From the NCBI RefSeq assembly GCF_003144195.1, contig NW_020290006.1, positions 336,805 through 400,804 on the forward strand: DNA of 64,000 nucleotides, read 5' to 3'. Source of the DNA: Ceraceosorus guamensis (Eukaryota; Basidiomycota; Exobasidiomycetes; Ceraceosorales; Ceraceosoraceae). This document shows positions 10,351 to 22,551 of the stretch, piece after piece. The translations under genes and the position numbers were made by a program. How positions within the stretch are numbered: the first letter of the stretch is position 1; the number at the start of each line of letters is the position of its first letter. Below the pieces are notes generated by a model that worked only from the letters and a program-made list of their open reading frames with translations, searched no databases and was not told the origin of the DNA.

Positions 10351-12493
10351 ATGGCGTGGGGCATCCCAACCTTGTGGACCTTGATTCGGGTATTGGGAGG
10401 AACATTCATTGGGGGTTTCCTCGTGACGGCGGGTCTTCTCTACCGCTATCAAAATGCGCTCATCTACCCTTCCTCATTCCCAAACGGATCTCGGACAAAC
10501 GTCTTGACTCCCGACGAGTTTGATTTGGAATACGAGGATGTCAGATTGAAAACTCCGGATGGACAGGAATTGAGAGTGTACCTCATGTGCCAGAGCGAAC
10601 CTTCGGAGAGGGAAAAGAGGAGAGGCGAAGATGAGGGTGATGTGGCTACCAGAAGACCTACTATCCTCTTCTTGCACGCGAATGCTGGGAATATGGTGAG
10701 TGTGTGCGCCAAGGAGGCAGCCAAGTACCAACGGCCTAGGATGGATGTATGCGCTCCAGATACCAAGCACCTGCGCAGTATACAGCAATCGGATGGCTGC
10801 AAACAAGTCTCGCGTGACACGCCGTGCCGAGCTCTTTTGTCTCCGTCCATTAGAGATCATCAATGCTGACACTTAGCGACTTGCCGCGCAGGGCCATCGC
10901 CTACCCCTCGCAGCAGTCTTCTTCAAGAGATTTGGCTGCAATGTCCTCATGCTCTCGTACCGAGGTTACGGTCTCTCGACGGGAACGCCATCCGAGAAGG
11001 GCATCAGGATAGATGCTCAAACAGCTTTGGACTACATCAAACGTCATCCGAGACTGAAAGCTACTCAGGTGGTGGCTTATGGTCAGAGCATCGGTGGCGC
11101 TGTAGCCGTGGACTTGGCTGCAAAGGCAGGAAGAGCGGTGAGTCGCATGCATAAGAAGGCATGATTGTGGAATTGTGGAACTCTGCTGGGGGCATGATCG
11201 CATTGCGGAATAGCGCCGGGCTCCATGCGACTCATTTGTGATGTGCACGATGGGGTCGCCGAAGGTCTCGATTGTAGCGTGGGACGAACGATCGCTGATG
11301 GATGGACATCCGCCTCCTCGCCCAATGTGTCAATGCAGATCAGTGCATTGATTCTGGAGAATACGTAAGTGCATGACTATGGCATTTGACGTGCAAGCAT
11401 GTTGGTTGACAGAACCCCCTCTCACCGCACCTCAGCTTCTTGAGCGTGAGCTCACAGTCGTGTGGTAGATGCAGGTCAACGCAACTCAACTGACGCACCT
11501 GCTTGCGATCGTGCCACAGATTCCCGAGTTGATTCCGCACGTCTTGCCACCCGTCAAGCCTTTCACGTTCCTTTGCCGTGAGTCGCGCCTGCAACGGAAA
11601 TTTCAGAACAGATCCTCAGCTCAAGCAGCCTCTCACGCGAACCAGGCGAATTCTGGCCCACCGGCGACTCGATTATGCAACTTGGGCCCTATCAACCTGT
11701 GCTTTTTCTGAGTGGAAGGGCTGACGAGCTCGTTCCTCCTTCTCACATGGACCTGCTCTTCAAGCGATGTTCATCGAGCAAAAAGGTCTGGAAGAGCTTC
11801 AAAGATGGCACGCACAACGACACTTGCGTCAAGCCAGGCTATTTTGAAGCGATTGCGCAATTTCTGGCGACTTGGGTTGTTCCTTTGACGCAAGGCATCA
11901 GTCCTGCAGAGCTGCCTGATCCCGACGCACACGGAACGCTTCCAAGCCCGCGCTCCGCCGAAGCTGCCTTGGCACCTCACTCGTCATACTCAAAAGGCGG
12001 GGAAAAGTCTGGGGACCCGACCTTTAGCTCGTTCGGTGGCTTCAACGCCGACTCTGGACCGGTCAACCCCTCGGGAGTTGGAGGCGCGGTGAACACAAGT
12101 CAGGGAGGACATACTCGGCAGCCTTCCAGTCCGCGCGTCGGTTCACAAGGACCTCGTCTTCGACGATCAGCCTCAGCATCGAGCGCAGATTCGAGAGGAT
12201 CGCTGAGAGATATGCACAAGCGCGACGAGGTGCGCGGATCAGGCGCTTATGCAGGCTCCAATTCTTCTCACTCGAGCTTTGGCGCAAATCACAGCGCGGC
12301 TGCTCAAGCGGCAAGACAAGCCGCTTCGGCTTCTTCGACGGCCAACGATGCGGCGGCTGCTGCTACGGCTGCTACAGCGGCCGCAGCAGCCGCAGCGGCG
12401 AGGAAGAGGTCTCCAGCTGGAAGCAGAGCTAGCGACGATAGCGAGTGGGTCGAAATGAGCGCGCACGATGCCACACCGGATCAGGGCAGATGA
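10351..12493 (+). CDS. Bem46/ABHD13-type alpha/beta hydrolase, membrane anchored
   Basis: Serine hydrolase of the Bem46 family, an endomembrane protein linked to cell polarity in fission yeast and Neurospora. Six exons: 10351-10695, 10892-11137, 11339-11364, 11436-11445, 11520-11577 and 11646-12493. The third is only 26 nt and the fourth only 10 nt, but both are needed to restore the conserved ISALILENTFLS then IPELIPHVLP. The product is 510 aa. An N-terminal membrane segment lies at about residues 8-31. The fold follows with the oxyanion-region ILFLHANAGN, LSYRGYGLS, the nucleophile elbow GQSIGG (Ser181), SGRADELVPP (Asp255) and DGTHND (His285). The conserved core ends near residue 310. About 200 further residues are Ser/Ala-rich, including a long Ala tract, and are not part of the usual family. 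The substrate is unknown. Confidence 0.92.
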
Positions 12494-13087
12494 TGCGGAA
12501 TTGGGAGACGCAAAGAATCCATGTGCATTCCTTGTAGGATTCAAAATGACCCACCTCTTACTTGCATCTTTTCGACGCGCACCTACCTTTCCGCTTTGCT
12601 TGCTCTTTCTCTTGCACATAGTCTTTGAAAAAGAGCGTCCAAAGAGCACTTGAGCCACTCCACCTCGTCTCCTCCTCCCCACGGCTGCGGATCTCGAATG
12701 TTGTATACCACCCACGTCGCGCCATCGGTGCACAAGCCACGACAATCCTCACTCGGTTCGAGCAATTTGAAGGGGCGCCATGCAGGAAATGATCGAAACG
12801 TGACCCTCTTCGATCTCATTTTGCCTTTGCGCGAGGCAGCATGAGTGTCAAGACGTAGCGCGATTCCCCTTCGAAGCCGCTGCGGACAGGTTCACTGGTG
12901 TGATGCTGGCCCAGTGTGAGGGGGGTGCAGAGTGATACACTTGATTGTCAAGTCCAATGAAGGTGCGTCAGATTCAGACGATCAACGGATCATCTCTTAC
13001 GATCGAACTGCTCTGGAGAGCTCTGAGCGCATGTATTGTTGAAGATGGGTTGATGTATCGCTCTGCATGCAAGGAGTCACAATAGAC
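12494..13087. other. convergent 3' region, no gene seen
   Basis: This is the space between the Bem46-type gene and the end of listerin. One GCGTCAGA word lies at 12965-12972. Nothing else stands out. Confidence 0.55.
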
Positions 13088-16000
13088 TTATAAGATGGAG
13101 CGGCACATTGGGCACTGATGAAGAAGTTTTGCGCAGATGAATAGGCTGTATCAGTTTACTCGCGCACGAGAAGTTATCCCCCGCGCTCGGACTCTTCGGG
13201 AAGAAAAAGACTTGTTGAACTTACTGTGCTAGAGCCGCTTGTCAAGCTCCATCTAAGAAGGCAACTGCTGTGGAAGGGCTTTTTGCAAGTTGCGCACTTT
13301 TTCGTCGGTAACATCAACGAGCCAGATTCTCCACCGATGATGCTGTAACAGATTGCGCATTCGGAGCCTTCGTAGCCTGCAAACATCGCTTCGGCATTGC
13401 GCTTGAAAAGCAAGAGTGCTGGCAAAAGTGGGGCGCGTCGGCTGTCAGCGCTTGGAATTTGATGCCATCTGCGCCCACAATACTCACCATCAAAGACCAG
13501 ACCATTCTTGCCAGTCAAAAGCTGCTGCGTCGCAAGCAGCCAGGAACGCCATCTCGCCTCGCTGACCCCAACACGTTTGATATCTCGCACCTCTACACCA
13601 TGCAACGGAAAGTCGTTGGGGAAAGAGACACCAATCTGCATGTCTTGCTCGTCCACCGTATAGGTAGCGACGACTTCATTGGCAGTGGTGATCTTGATGC
13701 TGAGACCTTCTCCTTCGAGCGTTGATCGCGCATCGCCTGATCGAAGGTGAGCCAGCTCGGCCCCAGCCAACACAGGAGAAAAGTGTCGCGTTGTGAGAGA
13801 AGTGATGGAGCTGGACAATGCCCTGTCGCGCATCGACATGACGTAATTCCGCACGCCTACGGCGAGATGCCCCAACGCTCTGTGGAACAGGTGGCCAGCA
13901 AGGAGCTGGAGTGTGCCAGGTGCATATGGATCCACATCTGTCGGCGTCAAGAACGCATCGCTTAGCATTTCCGGCTTCGTCTCAGGGCGATGAATGGAGT
14001 GCAATTTACTCACCATCAAGGAAGACTTCGTCTAGAGCCCAGCCACGCGGGTCCCAAGGTCTTCCAGTCGACCCCTTGCGAAGCATCAGTCCGAAGGTAG
14101 TAGGTAGGAAGCCAGTGGAAAGAAGTTCCATCTGCTCAATTTGAGCCGCAAAAGCGCTTTTGAGCGCCAGGCTAGCCTCTTCGAAATGCTCAAAGAGAGC
14201 AAGCCAACTCAGGAAGAAAGCCAAAGTCGTCTGAGGTTCTTCCACGGCCTCCTCTGCATAGCGACCGATGTCCGCGATGGGGAGACCGGCACCTGGTGCA
14301 CTGCTACATTGTTGGGTCAGCTGTGCGGATAGCGCGGCTGCCTTGCCGGCGTGTGTCGGGTCCACTGCCGCCTCCACGACCAGGTCGCTGACTCGTGATC
14401 TCACAAAAGTCGCCAATCGTCGATAAGCGGTCAGCTGCACTCGTCTGTCGGGCGCTTGCAGCAGAGTAGTCAAGCGCGTCTCGTCGCCTTCCTGCTTGAA
14501 TGCCGAGTCCGGCAACCTACGCACTAGCCTGGCAAGCAAAGCAGTCGTCTCGGACAAAGGAACGTTGATGCCCGACTCTAGCGGTTGGTCCAGGAACAAC
14601 GGCCTCAACATGCTCAGCACATCCGCTTGTCTTGCGTTCCAAACTTCCCGCAGCGCTTGCGCCCGCGCTGCTCGTTGCTGAACCTGCTCCAAAAGTCGCA
14701 GGGCAGCTTGTGTCGTTGGCAGTCCGTCCGCAGTCCAGCCACCCGCCTCCAGCTGCGCCTCGAGCACGTCCAAAATGAGCTCGAGGTGGGAGCCGGGCAT
14801 GTTGTCCACAATCGGAAGCAGTTCGGAAAAGATTTGTGATAATCGCACAAACGATTCGTCTCCGAGCTCGGCCTCCTCTGAAGCGTACCATTTCTGCACC
14901 GCTTGTAGCAGGAAGATGGCGCGCTGCTGCGGCACCAAAGCGACCGGCGCGTCCTCTGGCGGTGCAGCAGCCAGTAGGAGTCGAAGAAGCGGCAGTCCCT
15001 CCTTCTCCACACGCGTGGGTGGAATGCCAGCAAGGCGAGCCGCCAGCTCATTCCTCACTCGCTCGTAGACTGGCGAGGAAAGCACGAGCGGCTTGACGAC
15101 TTTGAGAACAGCAGCTGCAGATGAAAGCTTGGAGTCAGTCGCTCCTTGCGCCAGACGCAACCAGGCTGTTCCCGCAGCCTCCGTCGCAGCACTGAAGCTA
15201 AGGATACCTGCTAGAAGCCTCGACAGGACTCGAGCCGCCTGGCTTTCGTTGCGATACCACAACGAATGCAGGGCAGCAGCAAGTCCCTCAGGAGCTGCGG
15301 AAGGCTTGCGGAGTGCATCCGTTGTCCCCAAGTGCCAATGGTCATCCAGATCGCCAGCCAAGCCAGATATCATGGCGGTAGCTACGTTGACAGCATCTGT
15401 AGCATACTTGGCAAGAGCTTGGGTGTGAGCGCCGGGGGCGAAGAAGAAGGGCGATGCAGCATGCAAAGACGTGGCATCTTCCGCAGCGATCGCGAAGAGG
15501 ATGAGATGCGGCAGAGCCCAAGGAGTGGCGCGAGCCCCCTTGCCGGCCTTTGAAAGAACTTGGATCATGACAGCTACAGCGCGAGCGTATGTCGACAGTC
15601 CGGCTGCGTCGTACTCTTGCTTGCCTTCTGTCGCCGCCTTCGAATTGATGTCGTCGGCCTTGCCATAAGGCACAAGCGGGTCGAGCACGGCAAGCTCGGA
15701 CCTTGGCCGAGAGGCGCAAGCCTCTGTGAAAAAGCTTGCCAGCTCCGCTTCAGATAGCAGAAGAGAGCTGCCGTCCGCTGTGGGTGGCAATGCCTCACCA
15801 GCTCGCAACAATGCTCTCAGTGATGTTTCAGGCTGCAGGATGCGCTCTCGCAGAAGCGCTACAGCAGCGACACCGGCGGTAGGCTCAGCTGCCAAGGCAT
15901 TCCAAAGACGCGTTGCTGCCGTTCCATATTCTGGCGAGGGCTCGAGATGTGCCAAGCAGAAGACGGCAGCTGATGCGGGGCGTAGTGTGGGATCGGACAC

Positions 16001-19000
16001 CAGCTTTTGCAGTCTTTCTCGCGTCGTGCACCAGGCTTCCAGAAGAGCAAGCAGCGTAGATGCGTGCCGCTTGCTCTCTTCGTTGGTACTTTGGGAACCC
16101 AATGCTTGGACCAAGAGACCAAGGAGAGCATTAGAGGTTGCCTGCGTCACGAATGGTAGAGGTCGATCCAGTAATCTGGACAGCACAGCTCTTTCACTTC
16201 CACTTGGTTGCTCGGTGCCGTTGAACACGGCCGTGCCGAGTGTAAGCACTTGTTCATCCAAACGCGCGCTGGTCACATTCTCCTCGCTGAGTAAGGAAGC
16301 AGACAGTGTTTCCGCGGCAGAGAACAGGGCTTCCAAAGCCTCAGCATCCAAACCAGCAGGCGAACTGATCGACTCCAAGGCGTTGGTCCAGACTTCTCCG
16401 CGCTCGTTGGCATCTTGAACCAGGGGCAAGTAAGATGCGTAGAAGTTTGCCGCTGCGGCGCCCGGCACATGGGCATCGCGCAAAGCTTGAGGCAAGACGT
16501 TTCGTGCAGCCGATGCCAACGCATTCGCTATGCCCTCCTCAGCATTGACGTGCGCTTCTGGGAAAGTGTGCAGGAGGGAGCCAATGAGGCTGACCAGTGG
16601 TGCGATCGAAGCCTCCTCTGTCGACGCGCAAAGAACATTTGCGGCAGTACCGGTGGAGTCCAAGACAAGCTCTCTGACGGCATTGTCGAGGCCATTAGGT
16701 GCTCCAGAAGCGCCGATCGCAGCAAGAGTCCGCACAGCTCGTGATAAAGCCAGCGAGCTGGTGCCCTGCTTGGCAAGGGCATGCAAGCTAGCTCTTGAGC
16801 GAGCGAGGATGGCCTTGACCAAGTACAAGTCTTCGCTGAATGCAGCAAGCCTTCTGACTGCTCCAGAGAATGGCTGAGCAGGCTCCAGAGCTGCTCGCGC
16901 TCGAAGCGGAACGTTGGCCGGGTCACTAGCCAGCGTCTCCCCCTCATCGCCCATCACGAAAGCGTTCCAAGGTCTAGCTAAAGACCAGTCAGCAAAGTCT
17001 GCCGCTTGTGACCGAGCGGTGTCATCGCCGGCGCGGAACATTCTGCCCGCAAGGAACGCAGCGCATTCGCAGTAGCTGGCTACGAACGCCCGAAGAGCCT
17101 GGGGATCGGCGCCTGCGCGAGAGGTCAGACCTGACCAGTGTACCTGCAGCAAAGCCTCTGACGCTTGAAAAGTGGGCGGAAGCAGCTTGGCTGGAATGCC
17201 CGAAATCAGCACGACTACCGCTGGGTACGCCAGGGAGGGCAATCCCGCACAGGCTGACGAAAGCCAACGCAGCAGCCCTCTCAACTCGCCAGCAACTGCG
17301 GAGATCGTGGCCACAGGACGGCCTTTCGCCTCGTCGTCCTCATCGTCTTCATCCCCGTCGTCAGAATCATCTTCTTCCTCTTCCGAATCTGAAGCTGCAG
17401 AGACTTCGTCTTCTGCGTCAGAATCGGAATCGCTTGCTGCCTCGACCTCACCAGGCACGGGAGTAGAGCGCGCCGGCGGCGCCACACTTCTCTCGAGATC
17501 AGACCTGTTTCGATCATCATTCTTCGGCTTTTCGAGTGACTGGCTCTCGTAAGCAGTTCCCCCTGCTGCTGCTTCGTCCGCTCCTTCTTCCACACCAGCA
17601 AGCTCCCAAGTCTCCGGCTTAAGCTTGAGGAGCGGTAAAAGCGCATCAATCGCAGCTCTCGCGCACGTAGCATCGCGCTCGGCCCAGAACGCTGGCATGG
17701 CGAGCGGCGCAAATACGGGCAGAGCAGCATCTAGCAACGCGGGTGTTCCAGAATTGACCAGTGATGAAACGAGCGACCATGCTCGGGCTCTGGCCAAGGG
17801 CGTTTCCGATCCGATGGGAGGCAGAGGTGGTGGAGGGGGAGGCGAGGGAGGCCGTTTCTTGTTGCGCTTGGCCTTCACGGCCTCAGGAGCTGGGGCAGGA
17901 GGTGCGGGCGATTCCAATTTGACGATGTCAGGAGGTGTCAAGAGAGACCACATTTCCGCAGAGGTCAAAAGCTCTTCAAACTGCTCCATAGGAAGTGGTG
18001 CCGGATGAGAAGCTGCAACAAAAAAACAAAGAGGCGTAGGCTCAGCTCTTGGATCGAAAGAACAGTTTCCGGGACGACTAACAAACGACCCAAGCTAACG
18101 CTCCCGCAGCTCCCGCGGCTAATCTGCCATCCGTCGCTCTGATATCTTCCTCGACGTTTGCATCATCCCGAGCCTTGGCGTCTCGGGCGAGACCCGAGTC
18201 GAAGCGAACAGGGGCATGCGGTACCGGGGTACCCGCGCCGCTCGCATTGTTGCTGTTGGCTGCTGGAGCAGTCTCGCGGAGAGCGGCAGCAGGAGAAGGG
18301 CTCAACAAGAGGAGACGCAAATGTGGCAAGAGGGTGTAAAGCTGCTCCCTAGCGTCCAATCGTTGATCCGCAGTGGCCATGGTCCATTGCACAAAGCCTT
18401 CCAAGGCCGTCTTGGCCCCCCTTGCGACGCCACGATCTGTGTCGTGCGCCAACACTACCAGAGGTCCGAGTGTTGACTCTACGTATGCTGGTGTATTGAG
18501 CATCTCGGCTCTGGTATGGCCCTGTGTAAGCAGGACGGCATGTATGCTTGCTGCTAATGATCGCAATCTCCTCGTAGGCGATATAGACAGTCTTGGAAAC
18601 AAATGCGCCTGTCGCGTGGAGGAGCGAGTCAGAATGATGGCTTCGAATCAGCTCCGTCGAGGTCTGTCGTGCGACACGGCGCTTACACCGTTGGATCACG
18701 CTTACTCACCCAGCAGGGCAACCACGTCACTTCTGCCTCTCTCCTCTCGTCATCGCTAGCAGTGATGCCTTCCTCATCGCTACCTCTGACCCAAGAAAGC
18801 AGAGCCTCGCAAGCTCTCGTCCTCGTAATCACGTCCTTCTTGCTGGCTCTTCTCAGCAAGACGACCAACCCAGCAGGCAACAAGCTGGCCAGTCCCATGT
18901 CGTCCAAAGGATCTGGAGGAGGCGGGGGAGGTTTAGGAGGAGGAACAAACATCTTCTTTTGATTCTTCTTCTTCTTCTGACCCCTTTGCTGTTGCGAACC

Positions 19001-19129
19001 ACCTTTGGATCCTTTGCCCTTTCCGACAGTGTCAGGATCAATGCCCTGCTTCTTCAACGCTGCCCTCTCATTTTTTTTCCGAGTGGCAGGAGTGGCCGAA
19101 CTCTTGCCTTTGCCTGCCGTCTTGGGCAT
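13088..19129 (-). CDS. LTN1: listerin, RING E3 ubiquitin ligase of ribosome quality control
   Basis: Ubiquitinates nascent chains trapped on stalled 60S subunits, within the RQC complex (yeast Ltn1/Rkr1). Minus-strand exons: 19129-18710, 18608-18083, 18012-14014, 13937-13488, 13418-13225 and 13114-13088. The product is 1871 aa. The N-terminus is Lys-rich, then PLDDMGLASLLPAGLVVLLR and AHLFPRLSISPTRRLRSLA match the conserved N-terminal HEAT region. A long alpha-helical repeat body follows. Near the end, KRVGVSEARWRSWLL and LLLFKRNAEAMF form the RWD-like region. The RING is C1819-C1822-C1840-C1843-H1848-C1851-C1864-C1867, closing with CPMCRSIL. The last two Cys are encoded by a final exon of just nine codons including the stop. 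The second intron has a GTTAGT donor. A Pro-rich and acidic Ser/Asp/Glu insert (roughly 14.0 to 17.6 kb side, N-terminal part) makes it slightly longer than usual. Confidence 0.95.
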
Positions 19130-19901
19130 CTTGATTGGACAAAGCCTCGAGGAAAGAGAGGCTCAGCAGGTGGTAGACGCGTTCGAGCGCAAGGTGGAGG
19201 CTGTATTTCGACTTCGATGTGTAAAGACCCACCAGCGGTAGGACCAAGCAAAGTGACCTCGATCAAAGCAGTGCGCGTGGTGGTGCGCTACAGCAGTAGT
19301 TTTGCAGTTCACAGAGCCTGTCGTCGAGGGTGTCTTTCGCTCTTTGCGTCCTGCTGGAGGTGATGGATTGAGAAGAGGAGCGAAGATTTGATGCCGACAC
19401 AGGAGGATCATCCAATGCTTCTGTCACTGTGCGCACGCGTACAGGTTATGGCCGCGCGCACACACCATCACCTGCATGCATGCACAGCATGATTACCTAT
19501 ATCCTACAGCACCAGCAGTCGCGATCAGCACGCGCATGCTCGGCTGCATGGCTCCAGCCTGCCTGCCTGCAGTTACGCGTCACACGACTCCACACTTTTG
19601 ATCCTCCCTCAAAGGTAGGTGGGGTAGGCAGGCTCTGCTCGAGCAAACTCCAGCAAGGTTCGTGATAAAAGAGTGGTTTTACTGCTCGTCAGGCCTATCG
19701 ACGACCATCGCACTCTTGTGGGTATTAGATTAGGCAAGGCCAAGTGCATGCTGTATTCACGATGAACATGCACAGGCGCCAAAGTTGCACGGATGTATGC
19801 GCTCCAAATGCAATTGGAAGCGAACCAAGAACGCTCGATTCATTCAGATTGATTGCGGTGATAATGTTACAATTGTCCAAAGCTTTGCATAATCCCTCGG
19901 A
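19130..19901. promoter_or_regulatory. LTN1 promoter and PRCC-family 3' flank
   Basis: These 772 bp hold a TGCATGCA tract near 19474-19485, G/C-rich repeats, and an A/T-rich patch near 19850. No gene is supported. Confidence 0.45.
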
Positions 19902-21520
19902 TCAAAATCCATACCTCTCATTGGCTTTCCGCTTGTTACTTCTGTGCGCCGCCCATTTCTCTTCCAGCCTTTCCCTCTCCTCATCCGCATGAGCGAAAAG
20001 GGCCGAAAGTTGTCCCTTTTGTCTAGCTCTAAAGCCAGCTTTATCTTTCTTGTCCTTTTTCTTCCCGTCTCTATCTCCATCCTCTTCTTCTCCTTCTACA
20101 ACGCCACCATTGGCTTGCGCTTGTTTCATCGCTGCGGCGACCGCTGCGTACCTAGCGTCCGAACGAGCAGTAGCAGCGGGTGCCTGTCTATTGCTTGCAT
20201 TCGATGGCGCTTCATACGCTTCCGAAGCACTGCGTCCAGCATCGATCGTATACAGTTGGTCCGCCTTCAATCCGGCTCGAGCAAGTTCCGCATTCGCTTC
20301 TGCCGTGCCCAAGGATCGTCTTCCTGCGGATGAGTTGCCTGCAACAGCCGCTTCGGAAGACTGAGAGGAAAGCCAAGATGCGTATTGGGCGTGCGCTGCT
20401 GGAGTGATTGGCACCCATGTGCCATCCGGATCTTGAGTCCATCCAGGATACGCTTCTGCTTCGCCACTGTTGAGCGTAGGTGCCGCTTGTACTGAAAATT
20501 TGGACTTGAATCCACCAGGCGAAGCGCCGTTCGTTGTGGCGTGCGTGGCAGGCTCAGCATCCTCGGGGGCGTCTGCATGGTGGGAAAGAAGGAGAGCGAG
20601 CTGCGACGCTTAGCAAAGCGAGCGGCCAGACTACCGAGGCAGGCTCAGCAGTACTCACCGAGCCCAAAGAAGCCACCTAAAGCTAAAGCATCTTTCTTCT
20701 GCGCAGGAGATCGCTCTTGGGCGTCTGCATGTCGTGCTCCCACATTGACGCTCGATGAAGCTATGCGTGGCGTGGCTGAGGCAAGCCTGGGTATGGACAT
20801 GGATGCCGACGGGACTTTGAGCACTTGCGACGAATTCGGAGCTGGCTTTGCGCTGGGTGGTAGGCCAAGCATGGCGCGGAAGGCATCGTTGCCTTTCGAA
20901 GGGTGCGAGCCAGATGATTGCGCACTGCTTGACGCTGCCAAATCCTCTTTCTCCTCCTCCTCTTGTGCCTCCAAAGCATCGTCATCTGCAGGCTCTCTAG
21001 TCTCTGGTGATCCACCTTCGTCGACACCTACTGCTGAAGAGCCTGAGCCGGATATCGCGCCCAACTGTCCGTTGGATGCTGTGACGGCCTGATCGGTCTT
21101 TGGTGGAGGTGGACCTTTGACAGCAGGCAGCATACCGAGCAGCGAGTGCGTCTTCTTCCCTTCAGAGCTCTTCTCTGCTCCATCTTCGAGCCGCGGTCGT
21201 TTTGTTGATGCTGCACCCACAGCAATCGTCTCTTCGCCTTCGTTCTCCACATTCGACGCTCTCAAAGAAGAGAGCGACGCAATGTTGATTTGCCGCTTCT
21301 TTGGTGGCGCTGGAGTCTGAACTAAGCAGTGCTTACTGCTCGAAGTAGTAGTGGGAGCAGGAAGCAGCGAAGCCAGGCCCTTCGAGACATTGCTGCTCGA
21401 AGGAGCGATGTGGCTTGCTGTTCCAGCAGCACTCGTCTGTTTGCTGGGTCCTGTAACATGGCTCGGCCCGCCCTGCTCGTCCGAGCCGGAGTCAGAATCA
21501 TATCCGGACACGAGCGGCAT
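19902..21520 (-). CDS. PRCC-family (MAD2B-interacting domain) nuclear protein
   Basis: Member of the family named after human PRCC, a nuclear proline-rich protein associated with splicing factors and with MAD2B. Exons 21520-20659 and 20572-19902, with an 86-nt phase-1 GTGAGT intron. The product is 510 aa. The family signs are the extreme N-terminus MPLVSGYDSDSGSDE, a disordered Pro/Ser/Glu-rich middle with KRPRLE and an acidic Glu run, the DPDGTWVPITP segment, and above all the C-terminal block GQLSALFAHADEERERLEEK ending in Asn-Glu-Arg-Tyr-Gly-Phe. Short FGLG and LGLPP stretches lie in the middle. The gene is divergent from SEC16. Function in fungi is not established; a role in mRNA processing is inferred from the human family member. 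Confidence 0.85.
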
Positions 21521-22551
21521 GTTGAGCTTGTCTTGGAGAGGAACTCAGCACCGCGGTGCTCCTGAGTGGTGGTGTCGTCAGTCGAGGCGTAACAGGCGCA
21601 CAAGCGCCTTGGTGCGCGCTCGGGTTGTAATCTATGTGAACAAGTCGTGATCGAGTGTACAGGTAGTGATGGGGGGAAAAAGATGGTGCAGGCAAGAGGT
21701 CGTGGGCTGGCCGACACGTGATTGCGCATCAAGAGGATCTGCGCGAGCACGAAAAGCGGCAGGTCCATGCATGCATGCATGCTTGACGTAGCAGCACGCA
21801 GCAGCAGTCGTGATCGAGTGACGAGTGACGTGGACACAGCAATCAAGAATCAACGCGCGCGGACATCCAAACTCGTGACTTAGTTGGACGGGCAGCAGCG
21901 GATCGGCGGTGTTCGTGCTCGTGGGGGTCCTTCCGTGAAGCGCATCATGCGCAGCTCTATACGGGCATGCAGGAGCATCAAGAGCAAGCACACAGCAACC
22001 GCCTGTCTGCCGGTTTCAAAACCGTAGCGAAGAGATGAGAGGATCATGCAGCTGCAGCAGGGACCGCTAGCAGCTGATGACTATCGTCTATACCCATGGT
22101 GGTGCTGGGCAGTCAGGCAGGCAAGCACTTATTGCTGTTCATCCGACTGCATCGCGCTGTTGCGTGCACTGATCACTGGTTGTCTCCCATCTTTCCCCCT
22201 CCCCTTCATACCTCGTTCCATCTGCTCGATCACCACCCGTTTTGTCCTCGTGCTTGTCAAGACATCAGAGGTCCTAAGTTGCCTCGCTCACACTATCTGC
22301 GCCACTGAGCGCCAGACCTCACGACCACATTTCTCACGCGGTCTCTGTTTTTTCTCACCTTCGCAACTCGGCCTACACGTGACGCACCGGCCGGGCAGTA
22401 CTTGATCGTACACGTCACGTCTTCAAACGCCAAGCGCATACATTCACGACACCTGCAACGATTCCGGAAAGCATTCATGAGAGCAGCTTGAAGCCCCCAC
22501 TACTCGGCTCAGCTGTCGTCACTACCACCGCATACGTTTCCCTCCTCCGAC
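21521..22551. promoter_or_regulatory. divergent promoter PRCC-family gene / SEC16
   Basis: About 1 kb. It contains four tandem ATGC units (21768-21783), GAGTGACG repeats near 21817-21830, and a pyrimidine-rich leader near 22180-22250. A short upstream ATG frame may lie in the SEC16 leader. No gene is seen. Confidence 0.5.
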
